From assembly GCA_009693785.1 (NCBI GenBank), contig SHWP01000013.1, forward strand, positions 1 to 61,223: a DNA stretch of 61,223 nt, written 5' to 3'. This document shows, in pieces, positions 44,388 to 53,969 of this stretch. The notes beneath the pieces were generated by a model. That model did no database searches. It worked only from the letters and a program-made list of their open reading frames with translations, and was not told the DNA's origin. Source of the stretch: Rhodospirillaceae bacterium (GTDB taxonomy: Bacteria; Pseudomonadota; Alphaproteobacteria; Rhodospirillales; Rhodospirillaceae). The translations under genes were made by a program, and so were the position numbers. Position 1 is the first letter of the stretch. Every line of letters begins with the position of its first letter.

Positions 44388-44685
44388 CATATTGTCTATG
44401 CCGACAGCTTGACCGCTGTTTCCGCGCCGAATTTTTTCTTCACCCGCAGCGCGGTTTATCCCAATGCCTTGCAAGACTTCGAAAATAGCCTCGCGTTTTT
44501 TTACGAAGGCCCCTTGCGACATTCTCCTCGCGGCTCACCACGAATTTAGTAAACTTTGGATCAGGCTCGCTCGGCGCGAACAGGGTGATCAAGATGGCCT
44601 GATCGACACTGGTTTGTGCCTTGCTTATGCTGAGTCAGCGCGGACATTTCTTGAGAAGCGCGTGGCTGAGGAGAAAGCAAAATAG
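44388..44685 (+). pseudogene. 3' fragment of a subclass B3 metallo-beta-lactamase gene
   Basis: Reading from 44388, the frame encodes H-I-V-Y-A-D-S-L-T-A-V-S-A and R-S-A-V-Y-P-N-A-L-Q-D-F-E, which match the C-terminal third of B3 enzymes (L1-like I-x-Y-A-D-S-L-S). A run of seven T's near 44486-44492 shifts the frame; with six T's it continues into A-P-C-D-I-L-L-A-A-H-H-E-F and ends R-V-A-E-E-K-A-K at TAG 44683. The H-H here corresponds to the third zinc His region (T-P-H-P in L1). The two N-terminal thirds with H-x-H-x-D-H are missing, so no active lactamase can be made. It is joined to a GT2 fragment at its 5' side. Confidence 0.75.
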
Positions 44686-44758
44686 GCAGCGCGCACTGTT
44701 GCGCGTCATCATTGCTGTCATAAATTGAAGCGGTTTTGCGAGCCAGGGAGTCAGAAGC

Positions 44759-46690
44759 ATGTTTCATCGTTCTGGGTTGATTCTTGCGTTGGTCTTGGTG
44801 TGCGGCGGTGCGGCCCACGCCCAAAGCCCCGGCCCGCAGCCGCTGGCCATGCCTGCCGCAATTCCAGCGCCGCAAGATGTGGCCTATCCCGGCGTGATTC
44901 GTTTGGAAGTCGACGCCACGGATTTAGAGCGGCGCATTTTCAATGTGCGCGAGACCATTTCCGTGGCCGGGCCTGGGCCGCTCACGCTGCTCTATCCCCA
45001 ATGGCTGCCGGGCAATCATGGCCCGTACGGGCAAGCCGATAAGCTCGCAGGGCTGGTGATCAAGGCGGGTGGTCAACGCCTAGCTTGGACGCGCGACCCG
45101 GTGAGTGTGTTCGCTTTCCATGTGGATGTACCGGCCGGTGCAAGCGCGCTCGATTTGGAATTTCAATTTTTGTCAGCCGTCGAATCGTCGCAGGGCCGGG
45201 TGATGATGACACCCGAAATGTTGAACGTGCAATGGAACACGGTGGTGCTGTATCCAGCAGGGTATTTCGCGCGCCAAATTCCGGTCGCGGCCAGCGTAAG
45301 GTTGCCCGATGGCTGGCAGTTTGCCACCTCGCTCGACACGGCATCGACCAATGGCGCGGTTAGCACATTCAAAGCCACCTCGCTCGATACGCTAGTTGAT
45401 TCGCCCATGTTCGCCGGGCGGCATTTCATGAAAGTCGACCTCACGCCCGGAACATCGGGGCCAGGCAACGTGAGCCTGAATATCGTCGCCGATAGGGCCG
45501 CATTGTTGGAGGCCAAGCCCGAACACATCGCCGCGCACCGCGCGTTGGTGACACAGGCGGCCAAGCTTTATGGCTCGCGCCATTACGACCGCTACAACTT
45601 CTTGCTGGCGCTGACCGACCAACTGGGCGGCATTGGGCTTGAGCATCACCAGTCGAGCGAGAACGGCACCGTGCCGGACTATTTCACCGAGTGGGACAAG
45701 CACGCCGGTGTGCGCGATTTGTTGCCGCACGAATACACCCATTCATGGAATGGCAAGTTCCGCCGGGGCGCGGATTTGTGGACGCCAAATTTTAACGTGC
45801 TAATGCAAGATAGTTTGCTGTGGGTCTATGAGGGCCAAACCCAGTATTGGGGCGTGGTGCTGGCTGCGCGCTCGGGGCTGATCAAGAAACAAGAAGCGTT
45901 GGACTCGATTGCCGCGACGGCGGCGACCTTCGATGTGCGCGTGGGCCGGGCGTGGAAGGCGTTGCAAGATACCACCAACGACCCCCTCACCATTGCCCGG
46001 CGCGCCACGGCCTGGCGCAGTTGGCAGCGCGGCGAGGATTATTATCAAGAGGGTCAATTGATGTGGCTCGAGGCCGACACGCTTATTCGCGAGAAGTCGG
46101 GCGGCAAGAAATCGCTCGATGACTTCGCTAAGGGATTTTTTGGCATCAACAATACCAGCTTCGTGCCCGTCACGTATGCGTTCGATGACGTTGTGAAGGC
46201 GCTGAACAACGTGCAGCCCCATGATTGGGCGGCGTTCCTGCGCGAACGGCTTGATGCAACCAACGGCAAGGCTCCGCTCGATGGCTTGGCGCGCGGTGGA
46301 TACAAGCTGGTTTATACCGACACGCCGACGGACTTTTTCAAAGCCGTGGAAACACAGCAGAAGAGCGTCAACCTGACTTACTCGCTGGGCCTGACGATTG
46401 GGCGCGAAGCCCGCTTAACGGCGGTGCAGTGGGACGGCCTTGCCTTTCAGAAAGGCTTGACGGTGGGCACGCAAATCGTGGCGGTGAATGGCATGGCCTA
46501 CGAGGCTGATCGCATCAAGGACGCCATCAAGGATGCGCAAAAGAACGCCACGCCCATCGACCTGATCGTGAAAAAAGACGACCGGTTTTGGAGCGTGCGG
46601 TTCGATTACCGCGGCGGCTTGCGCTACCCGCGCCTCGAGCGTGTGGCCAAAACACCCGCACGGCTCGATCAAATTTTGGCGGCGCGCTAG
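44759..46690 (+). CDS. Exported M61-family metallopeptidase with PDZ domain
   Basis: 643 residues with signal peptide (L-I-L-A-L-V-L-V-C-G-G-A-A-H-A-Q). An N-terminal beta domain (about 40-210) is followed by the M61 catalytic domain with H-E-Y-T-H (His324, Glu325, His328) and the preceding G-G-I-G-L-E-H-H-Q-S segment. A C-terminal PDZ-like domain (about 540-630: G-L-T-I-G-R-E-A-R, then G-T-Q-I-V-A-V-N-G) probably recognises substrate C-termini. The family, named after glycyl aminopeptidase, acts in the periplasm. Length and domain order are typical. The gene starts 73 bases after the lactamase fragment and ends before a large inverted repeat. Confidence 0.92.
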   Translation: MFHRSGLILALVLVCGGAAHAQSPGPQPLAMPAAIPAPQDVAYPGVIRLEVDATDLERRIFNVRETISVAGPGPLTLLYPQWLPGNHGPYGQADKLAGLVIKAGGQRLAWTRDPVSVFAFHVDVPAGASALDLEFQFLSAVESSQGRVMMTPEMLNVQWNTVVLYPAGYFARQIPVAASVRLPDGWQFATSLDTASTNGAVSTFKATSLDTLVDSPMFAGRHFMKVDLTPGTSGPGNVSLNIVADRAALLEAKPEHIAAHRALVTQAAKLYGSRHYDRYNFLLALTDQLGGIGLEHHQSSENGTVPDYFTEWDKHAGVRDLLPHEYTHSWNGKFRRGADLWTPNFNVLMQDSLLWVYEGQTQYWGVVLAARSGLIKKQEALDSIAATAATFDVRVGRAWKALQDTTNDPLTIARRATAWRSWQRGEDYYQEGQLMWLEADTLIREKSGGKKSLDDFAKGFFGINNTSFVPVTYAFDDVVKALNNVQPHDWAAFLRERLDATNGKAPLDGLARGGYKLVYTDTPTDFFKAVETQQKSVNLTYSLGLTIGREARLTAVQWDGLAFQKGLTVGTQIVAVNGMAYEADRIKDAIKDAQKNATPIDLIVKKDDRFWSVRFDYRGGLRYPRLERVAKTPARLDQILAAR

Positions 46691-46707
46691 GGGGATCAGT
46701 TATCCCC
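46691..46707. repeat. Short GGGGAT hairpin after the M61 gene
   Basis: GGGGAT, five-base loop, ATCCCC immediately after the M61 stop codon. No T-run follows. It may assist termination together with the larger element at 46725-46780. Confidence 0.35.
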
Positions 46708-46724
46708 ACTATTCACATCATCCA

Positions 46725-46780
46725 CAGCCCAGCCCCGCCTGTTAAAATACCTGATATATCAGGCGTAACAGGCTGGGCTG
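46725..46780. terminator. Nested inverted repeat between convergent genes
   Basis: Three pairs of arms are nested: CAGCCCAG (46725) with CTGGGCTG (46773), CCTGTTA (46738) with TAACAGG (46766), and the self-complementary CCTGATATATCAGG at 46750-46763 in the centre. Folded RNA from either strand would form one long interrupted hairpin. It lies between the convergent M61 and molybdenum-hydroxylase operons and lacks a clean T-run, so termination is likely but other roles (mRNA 3' stabiliser, protein-binding site) are open. Confidence 0.55.
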
Positions 46781-46787
46781 CGTCCAC

Positions 46788-47582
46788 CTAGCGGCATGCC
46801 GTCACGGCCCGGCGGGCCAGTACGCCCAAAAGATGCGCCCGGTAGTCCGACGAGGCATGGATGTCACTGTTCAGCCCCTCGGTCGGCACCGTATCGACAT
46901 CGATCACATAGGGGTCGAAGGACGCACTGAGGGCCTCCTCCCACGAGGGTACACGGAACACGCTGGGGGCAGCACCCGTCACGGCCACGCGCACGCCGTC
47001 TTTGAATTTGGCGACGAACACACCCACCAAGGCAAAGCGCGAAGCGGGGTTGGGAAACTTGATGTAAGCGGCGACCTCGGGCTTTTTGAAATGAACATTG
47101 GTGATGATCTCACCAGGTTCTAACGCCGTCTCGAACAGCCCCTTGAAGAAACGATCGGCTGCGATGGTGCGCTTGTCGGTGATGATGTCGGCGTTCAAAG
47201 CCACCACGGCTGCAGGATAGTCGGCCGCCGGGTCAGCATTGGCGATGGACCCGCCGATGGTGCCACGATGACGCACTTGGGCATCGCCGATGCCCGCCGC
47301 CAAATCGGCCAGCGCCGGCAGCCGTTTTTTCAGGTTGGGGTTAGCAGCCACAGCTGCATGTGTAGCCATGGCGCCAATGGCGATTTTTTCGCCGATGGCC
47401 TGAATTTCATTGAAGGCGCGCAGGCCGCTCAAATCCACCAGCAGCGAAGGCTTGCGCAGGCGCATCTTCAACGTCGGGATCAAGGTTTGTCCGCCCGCCA
47501 GCAGCATCGCCTCAGGCGATGAAGCCAGGGCCTTTTGCACGTCTAGGATCGTAGCAGGCCGCTGATACTGAAAGTCGTACAT
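46788..47582 (-). CDS. Molybdenum hydroxylase FAD subunit (CoxM/CutM type)
   Basis: 264 residues, slightly shorter than typical 270-290. The FAD-binding motifs of the xanthine-dehydrogenase-family medium subunit are present: A-G-G-Q-T-L-I-P near residue 35 and [14 protein letters not shown] near residue 110. It relays electrons from the iron-sulfur subunit. Last gene of the minus-strand operon S-L-M, ten bases after the large subunit. Confidence 0.92.
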   Translation of the reverse strand: MYDFQYQRPATILDVQKALASSPEAMLLAGGQTLIPTLKMRLRKPSLLVDLSGLRAFNEIQAIGEKIAIGAMATHAAVAANPNLKKRLPALADLAAGIGDAQVRHRGTIGGSIANADPAADYPAAVVALNADIITDKRTIAADRFFKGLFETALEPGEIITNVHFKKPEVAAYIKFPNPASRFALVGVFVAKFKDGVRVAVTGAAPSVFRVPSWEEALSASFDPYVIDVDTVPTEGLNSDIHASSDYRAHLLGVLARRAVTACR

Positions 47583-47592
47583 ACCAGCCCTC

Positions 47593-49965
47593 CTACTGCT
47601 TCGCGTTCTGGATCGCGCGCCACACCGCTTGCGGTGTCGCGGGCATGTCGATGTGGGTGATGCCGTACTCTGACAAGGCGTTGACCACGGCGTTGATCAC
47701 AGCGGGTGGCGAGCCAATCGCACCAGCCTCACCGCAGCCCTTCACACCCAGCGGGTTATGCGTGCAGGGTGTGGGCTTGTCGGTCAGCATGACGTTGTAC
47801 ATCGGCAGGTCGTCGGCGCGCGGCATGGCGTAGTCCATGTAGCTGCCGGTCACGAGCTGGCCGTCTTCGTTATAGATGCAATGTTCCAGCAGCGCCTGGC
47901 CGATGCCCTGCGCCAACCCGCCTTGCACCTGACCTTCGACGATCATCGGGTTGATGATTTTGCCAAAGTCATCGGCGGCGCAGAAGTTGACGATCTTGGT
48001 CACGCCAGTTTGCGGGTCGATCTCGACCTCGCAGATGTAACACCCCGCCGGATAGGTGAAATTCTTGGGGTCGTAGTAGGCCGTCTCATCAAGACCCGGC
48101 TCTAGGGTTTCCAACGGGAAATTGTGGGGCACATAGGCCTGGAAGGCCACTTCGCCCAAGGTTTTTTGCTTGTCGGTGCCTGCCACCTTGAAGGCGCCGT
48201 TCTCGAACACCAGGTCTTGGTCCGAAACCTCCAGCATGTGGGCGGCGATTTTCTTGCCCTTGGCGATGATTTTATCTGCGGCGTTCACCAGGGCCGAACC
48301 GCCCACCGCCAGCGAGCGTGAGCCATAAGTGCCCATGCCAAAGGGAACTTTGGCCGTGTCGCCATGCACGATTTCGATTTGTTCAAAAGGAATGCCGAGC
48401 TTGTCCGACACCAACTGCGCAAAAGTGGTTTCATGGCCTTGGCCATGGCTGTGTGAGCCGGTCAGCACCGTTACCGAGCCGGTCGGATTAACCCGGATGG
48501 TACCGCACTCATAGCCACCCGCCCGCGCACCCAGGGCACCCATGATGTTGGACGGCGCAATGCCGCAGGCTTCGATGTAGGTGGCAATGCCAATTCCCCT
48601 GAGTTTGCCGTGCTTTTTGGCCTCGGTCTTGCGGGCTGGGAAATTTTTGTAGTCGGCGGCCTTGAGCGCCATGTCCAAGGTCGCATCGTAGTTGCCGGTG
48701 TCGTAGGTCAGCGCCACAGGCGTTTGGTAGGGGAACTGGTTGGGCTTGATGAAGTTCAAGCGCCGCAGTTCTGCGGGGTCGCGTTTGGTCTCGATGGCGG
48801 CTAAGTCGATAATGCGTTCAAGCAGGAACGTTGCCTCGGGCCGCCCCGCGCCACGATAGGCATCGACCGGGACCGTGTTGGTAAACACCGCTTTGACGTT
48901 CACATAGATTGCAGGCGTGGTGTAGTTACCTGCCAACAACGTCCCGTGCAGGTAGGTCGGGATGGCAGTGGAGAAGGTCGAAAGATACGCCCCCATGTTG
49001 GCAAGCGTGTTGACACGCAAGCCCAAGAACTTGCCGTCCTTATCCAAGGCGAGTTCGGCCGTGGTCTTATGATCGCGGCCTTGGGCGTCGGAGAGGAAGG
49101 CCTCCGAGCGGTCGGAATTCCATTTCACCGGGCGGCCAAGTTTTTGGGCCGCGACCGTGACGATGATCTCCTCGGCATACAGATAAATCTTGCTGCCAAA
49201 GCCGCCACCCACATCGGGCGCCACCACACGAATCTTGTGTTCGGGCGTTGCCAGCACAAAGGCACCGGCGAGCAAGCGAATGACATGGGGGTTTTGATTG
49301 GAGGTATAGATCGTGTGTTCGCCCGTTGCGCTGTTGAAATCGCCAATGCAGCAGCGCGGTTCGATGGCATTGGGCGCCAGCCGGTTGTTGACCAAGTCGA
49401 GTTTGGTCACATGCGCGGCCTTGCTGAACGCAGCGTTAGTGGCGGCTTCATCGCCAAGCTGCCAATCGAAACAAACATTATTCGGCGCTGCCTCGTGAAT
49501 GCCGGGGCTGTTGAGCGCCTTGGCCATATCAACAACGGCGGGGATCTGCGTGTAGTCAATATCGATCAACTCGGCGGCATCGCGCGCTTGGGCATAGGTC
49601 TCGGCGACCACGACGGCCACGGGATCGCCCACATGGCGCACTTTGCCCTCGGCCAGTACGGGATGTTTTGGCTCCTTCATCGGCGAGCCGTCTTTGTTGT
49701 GGATTAACCAGCCGCATGGCAATCCGCCGAGCGTGCTGATATCGGCGCTGGTTAAGACCAGCAGCACGCCGGGCGCCTTTTTTGCCGCCGCCGTGCCGAT
49801 CGAACGCACAGCCGCATGGGCGTGGGTCGAGCGCAGGACGTAAGCATAAGTCTGACCTGCGAGCGCAATGTCGTCGGTGTAACGGCCCTTGCCGCGAATG
49901 AAGCGCATATCTTCGGTGCGCCTGACTGAAGCGCCAATACCGGTGAGTGATGGTTGATGATTCAT
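47593..49965 (-). CDS. Molybdenum hydroxylase large subunit (form II CoxL-like / aldehyde oxidase)
   Basis: 790 residues from the ATG at 49965, where AGGAG lies eight bases upstream; a longer frame overlaps the small-subunit gene and lacks similarity. It binds the molybdopterin cofactor: [17 protein letters not shown] in the active-site loop, Q-G-x-G repeats, and G-C-G-E-A-G with the catalytic Glu near the C-terminus. A-Y-R-G-A-G-R marks the form II group of CO-dehydrogenase-like proteins; form I CO dehydrogenases have A-Y-x-C-S-F-R with a Cys for copper. So true CO oxidation is doubtful and oxidation of an aldehyde, purine or N-heterocycle is more likely. Confidence 0.93.
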   Translation of the reverse strand: MNHQPSLTGIGASVRRTEDMRFIRGKGRYTDDIALAGQTYAYVLRSTHAHAAVRSIGTAAAKKAPGVLLVLTSADISTLGGLPCGWLIHNKDGSPMKEPKHPVLAEGKVRHVGDPVAVVVAETYAQARDAAELIDIDYTQIPAVVDMAKALNSPGIHEAAPNNVCFDWQLGDEAATNAAFSKAAHVTKLDLVNNRLAPNAIEPRCCIGDFNSATGEHTIYTSNQNPHVIRLLAGAFVLATPEHKIRVVAPDVGGGFGSKIYLYAEEIIVTVAAQKLGRPVKWNSDRSEAFLSDAQGRDHKTTAELALDKDGKFLGLRVNTLANMGAYLSTFSTAIPTYLHGTLLAGNYTTPAIYVNVKAVFTNTVPVDAYRGAGRPEATFLLERIIDLAAIETKRDPAELRRLNFIKPNQFPYQTPVALTYDTGNYDATLDMALKAADYKNFPARKTEAKKHGKLRGIGIATYIEACGIAPSNIMGALGARAGGYECGTIRVNPTGSVTVLTGSHSHGQGHETTFAQLVSDKLGIPFEQIEIVHGDTAKVPFGMGTYGSRSLAVGGSALVNAADKIIAKGKKIAAHMLEVSDQDLVFENGAFKVAGTDKQKTLGEVAFQAYVPHNFPLETLEPGLDETAYYDPKNFTYPAGCYICEVEIDPQTGVTKIVNFCAADDFGKIINPMIVEGQVQGGLAQGIGQALLEHCIYNEDGQLVTGSYMDYAMPRADDLPMYNVMLTDKPTPCTHNPLGVKGCGEAGAIGSPPAVINAVVNALSEYGITHIDMPATPQAVWRAIQNAKQ

Positions 49966-49976
49966 GTGGGCGGCTC

Positions 49977-50447
49977 CTAGTTGGCTGCCATGGCTTTGGC
50001 GCCCGCCATCACCGCCTTGACGATGTTGGCGTAACCCGTGCAGCGGCACAGATTGCCGTCGAGTTCGTCGCGTACGGTTTGCTCATCGGGGTTGGGGTGG
50101 CGGCGCACTAAGTCGACCGCGCTCATAATCATGCCCGGTGTGCAAAAGCCGCATTGCAACCCGTGATGTTCCCGGAACGCGGCTTGCATAGGATGGAGGT
50201 CGGCACCACTGGCCAAGCCCTCAATCGTGGTGACATCCGCGTCCTCAGCTTGGTGCGCGAGCACGGTACAGCTTTTCACGGATACGCCATTCATGTGGAC
50301 AACACAGGCCCCGCATTGGCTGGTATCGCAGCCCACATGAGTACCTGTCAGACCAAGCTTCTCGCGAAGCAGCTGAACCAGCAGTGTCCGCCCTTCGATC
50401 TCTATCGTGACGGCTTTGCCGTTCACCGTCAGGTTCACCTGCGGCAT
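49977..50447 (-). CDS. Molybdenum hydroxylase [2Fe-2S] subunit (CoxS/CutS type)
   Basis: 156 residues, the usual size. Two clusters are predicted: a plant-ferredoxin type ([10 protein letters not shown]) and a helical-bundle type (Q-C-G-F-C-T-P-G-M and C-R-C-T-G-Y). First gene of the operon, 11 bases from the large subunit. It accepts electrons from the molybdenum centre and passes them to FAD. The 5' flank faces the groES operon divergently. Confidence 0.95.
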   Translation of the reverse strand: MPQVNLTVNGKAVTIEIEGRTLLVQLLREKLGLTGTHVGCDTSQCGACVVHMNGVSVKSCTVLAHQAEDADVTTIEGLASGADLHPMQAAFREHHGLQCGFCTPGMIMSAVDLVRRHPNPDEQTVRDELDGNLCRCTGYANIVKAVMAGAKAMAAN

Positions 50448-50561
50448 TGCGCTCCTCCCTGGGTTCGTTTTGGCGACATTAGCGGTCTTAAATGGGGTTG
50501 CAAAACGGCCTTATGGGCATGGCCAGTTCGCTCTTGGATCAAGGATTTCTCTGCCCAACCC

Positions 50562-50590
50562 TTGACTCTGTGCCATCCCCTCACTAAATC
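50562..50590 (+). promoter_or_regulatory. Sigma-70-type promoter of groES-groEL
   Basis: TTGACT (50562-50567), 17 bases, then TAAATC (50585-50590), ending just before the CIRCE element. Transcription would start inside or next to CIRCE, as is usual for HrcA-controlled operons. Confidence 0.65.
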
Positions 50591-50591
50591 C

Positions 50592-50618
50592 GTGGCACTC
50601 GACGTGGGGGAGTGCTAA
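50592..50618 (+). promoter_or_regulatory. CIRCE element (HrcA operator)
   Basis: GTGGCACTC, nine-base spacer, GAGTGCTAA. The right arm is perfect and the left arm differs from TTAGCACTC at two to three outer positions. HrcA bound here represses groESL until heat or misfolded protein titrates GroEL. hrcA is not in the window. Confidence 0.9.
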
Positions 50619-50675
50619 CACACGTCCGCCCGCCGAAATTTAATAAGTCATTTCAATACTTTAACGGAGGACGAC

Positions 50676-50963
50676 ATGAAATTTAAGCCGCTACACGACC
50701 GGGTCGTGGTGGAGCGCGTGGAATCCGATGCCAAGACTAAAGGTGGCATCATTATTCCAGACACCGCCAAGGAAAAGCCGATGGAAGGCAAAGTAATTTC
50801 GGTAGGTCCTGGGGCACGCGATGAGAATGGCAAGCTTCAGCCGCTGGATGTCAAAAAGGGCGATCGCATCCTTTTCGGCAAATGGTCGGGCACCGAAGTG
50901 AAGCTCGACGGCAAGGACCTTCTCATCATGAAAGAGTCCGACATCATGGGAATTATCGTGTAA
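50676..50963 (+). CDS. groES: Co-chaperonin GroES
   Basis: 95 residues, exact family length. [12 protein letters not shown] start, mobile loop with [11 protein letters not shown], and the roof loop [13 protein letters not shown] precedes the ATG by about seven bases. Caps the GroEL ring and encloses folding substrates in the cytoplasm. Promoter and CIRCE lie just upstream; groEL follows 53 bases later. Confidence 0.98.
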   Translation: MKFKPLHDRVVVERVESDAKTKGGIIIPDTAKEKPMEGKVISVGPGARDENGKLQPLDVKKGDRILFGKWSGTEVKLDGKDLLIMKESDIMGIIV

Positions 50964-51004
50964 CTCACGCTCGCATTCTCCAGCACAAGAAACAATCAAT
51001 CTAA

Positions 51005-52654
<1,650 letters not shown>

Positions 52655-52675
52655 GATCGGTTCATCAAACCGACG

Positions 52676-52707
52676 AAAGAGCCGGGGGCAACCCCGGCTC
52701 TTTTTTT
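52676..52707. terminator. Intrinsic terminator after groEL, shared with convergent gene
   Basis: AAAGAGCCGGGG, loop GCAA, CCCCGGCTCTTT, then a T-run. The 12-base stem has an A-run on its left, so it can also end the minus-strand gene whose stop overlaps it. Confidence 0.93.
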
Positions 52708-53335
52708 ATGACGGGTTCGCGGTGCGCACTTCAACAGTCATGTCTTTTAGGGCGCGATTGAGCCGGGCTGTCCGCCACAACGGCCACCAATCGTAGAGCG
52801 CTATTTCCAAGGGCCGCCAGAGCGCAACCCATCCGACGATCAGCAGGCCTTCGCCGATGACTGCATATGCTGTACCGCCACCGCTGAATAGCAACTGACG
52901 CACCAAGAGGCATATGAATAGGAAACTTAAGCCAATAACCAACGACAAACCGCCGATGCGCAACAGGCGGTTCAAATCTTCGCTCGTGACCCATTCGCGA
53001 TAGGCGAAGTAATTGTGAACCGCGTCGGGCAGGCCTAGTCCAGAGGGGTTCGCTGTTTCGCTCGCGGGGAGATGAAACACTAATTTCGCTTTGGCAGGGT
53101 CGCCGATTTCACGCACGGCTGCGATGATGTAGCCATCGACCTCGGGGTCGAGGTCTTTATGCCGGAAGGGCGCGGGGTCGAGCCCGCTGAACAGCTGTGC
53201 CACCGACCCTGCGCTGACATCGATGACATGCAAGCCGCCCTCTTGGCGGTAATGCTGCACTGACCCCCAGCCTTCGCCAGCCGCGCGGGCGGCTGCCGTA
53301 ACCGGGGCTGTTGTCTCAAACGCAGGAGTTGCCAT
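52706..53335 (-). CDS. Unknown protein with two C-terminal membrane helices
   Basis: 209 residues from the ATG at 53335 (GGAG four to five bases upstream). Residues about 15-110 are soluble and contain H-V-I-D-V-S-A-G-S-V and a later L-V-F-H-L-P. Two hydrophobic segments follow at about 132-150 and 157-175, then a basic C-terminal tail. I do not recognise the family; the arrangement resembles membrane-anchored proteins with an N-terminal soluble domain on the cytoplasmic side. The gene's stop lies inside the groEL terminator. It is divergent from the next gene, which it may accompany. Confidence 0.72.
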   Translation of the reverse strand: MATPAFETTAPVTAAARAAGEGWGSVQHYRQEGGLHVIDVSAGSVAQLFSGLDPAPFRHKDLDPEVDGYIIAAVREIGDPAKAKLVFHLPASETANPSGLGLPDAVHNYFAYREWVTSEDLNRLLRIGGLSLVIGLSFLFICLLVRQLLFSGGGTAYAVIGEGLLIVGWVALWRPLEIALYDWWPLWRTARLNRALKDMTVEVRTANPS

Positions 53336-53414
53336 GGCGCTCCATGCCGCTATGGTGCGGCGTTTCTCTATGCCTATTACCTTATCACACGCGATTGGCC
53401 CGGAATCCGCCCTG

Positions 53415-53969
53415 ATGTCGATCAAACCCACTGCATCTTTCATGAAGGCTGCCGGTCTGTTGGCGTTCTTGTCGTTAACGCCGCTGTCAATCTACATCAT
53501 GTACAACCGTACTGGCGGGCCGGAGTCGCAGAAGGAGATGGGGTTCCAGAAAAACCTCCGCTATGCCCTCATGGGCGAGAGCTTGGCCATCGATTTGGCG
53601 CCCCTGACGGAATGGCCATGGGTGACAGCTTGCGCCATTGACAGCGGCACGACGCGCGAAGAAATGACGGCGATTATTGGCTTCGATTACAAAGACTACG
53701 ATCAGTTGCATTGGCTGCCACTGAAAACGCATTGGACATTGATGTTCATCGATTTCGAGCGCGAGGCTAGCTGGGGCATGGCGCGCCCTGTGGTGCCTGT
53801 GCGGATTCCACGTGCAGGTTTGGCAGACGTTAAATTTCCCGAAGGTGTCAAAGGCGTTTGTGTGCTGCGGGAAACCGGCCGGTTGCTATTTCAACGACGT
53901 AATGCTGCGGTCGGCGTCTCGCCGATTGTCACGTATTTGCGCGAGCTATCGGCCCCGCTGGCGAACTGA
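53415..53969 (+). CDS. Unknown protein with one N-terminal membrane segment
   Basis: 184 residues from ATG 53415, chosen because a hydrophobic stretch (A-A-G-L-L-A-F-L-S-L-T-P-L-S-I-Y) then lies at the N-terminus as a signal anchor. Other in-frame starts exist at 53334 and 53370, and none has a convincing ribosome site. The rest is soluble: W-P-W-V-T-A-C-A-I, then F-D-Y-K-D-Y-D, and a C-terminal stretch. Family not recognised. The 3' end overlaps the convergent helicase gene by 41 bases. Confidence 0.55.
   Translation: MSIKPTASFMKAAGLLAFLSLTPLSIYIMYNRTGGPESQKEMGFQKNLRYALMGESLAIDLAPLTEWPWVTACAIDSGTTREEMTAIIGFDYKDYDQLHWLPLKTHWTLMFIDFEREASWGMARPVVPVRIPRAGLADVKFPEGVKGVCVLRETGRLLFQRRNAAVGVSPIVTYLRELSAPLAN

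Noticed and set aside
46788..50447. Form I aerobic CO dehydrogenase
   Set aside because: The active-site loop reads A-Y-R-G-A-G-R rather than A-Y-x-C-S-F-R, so the copper-binding Cys is absent.
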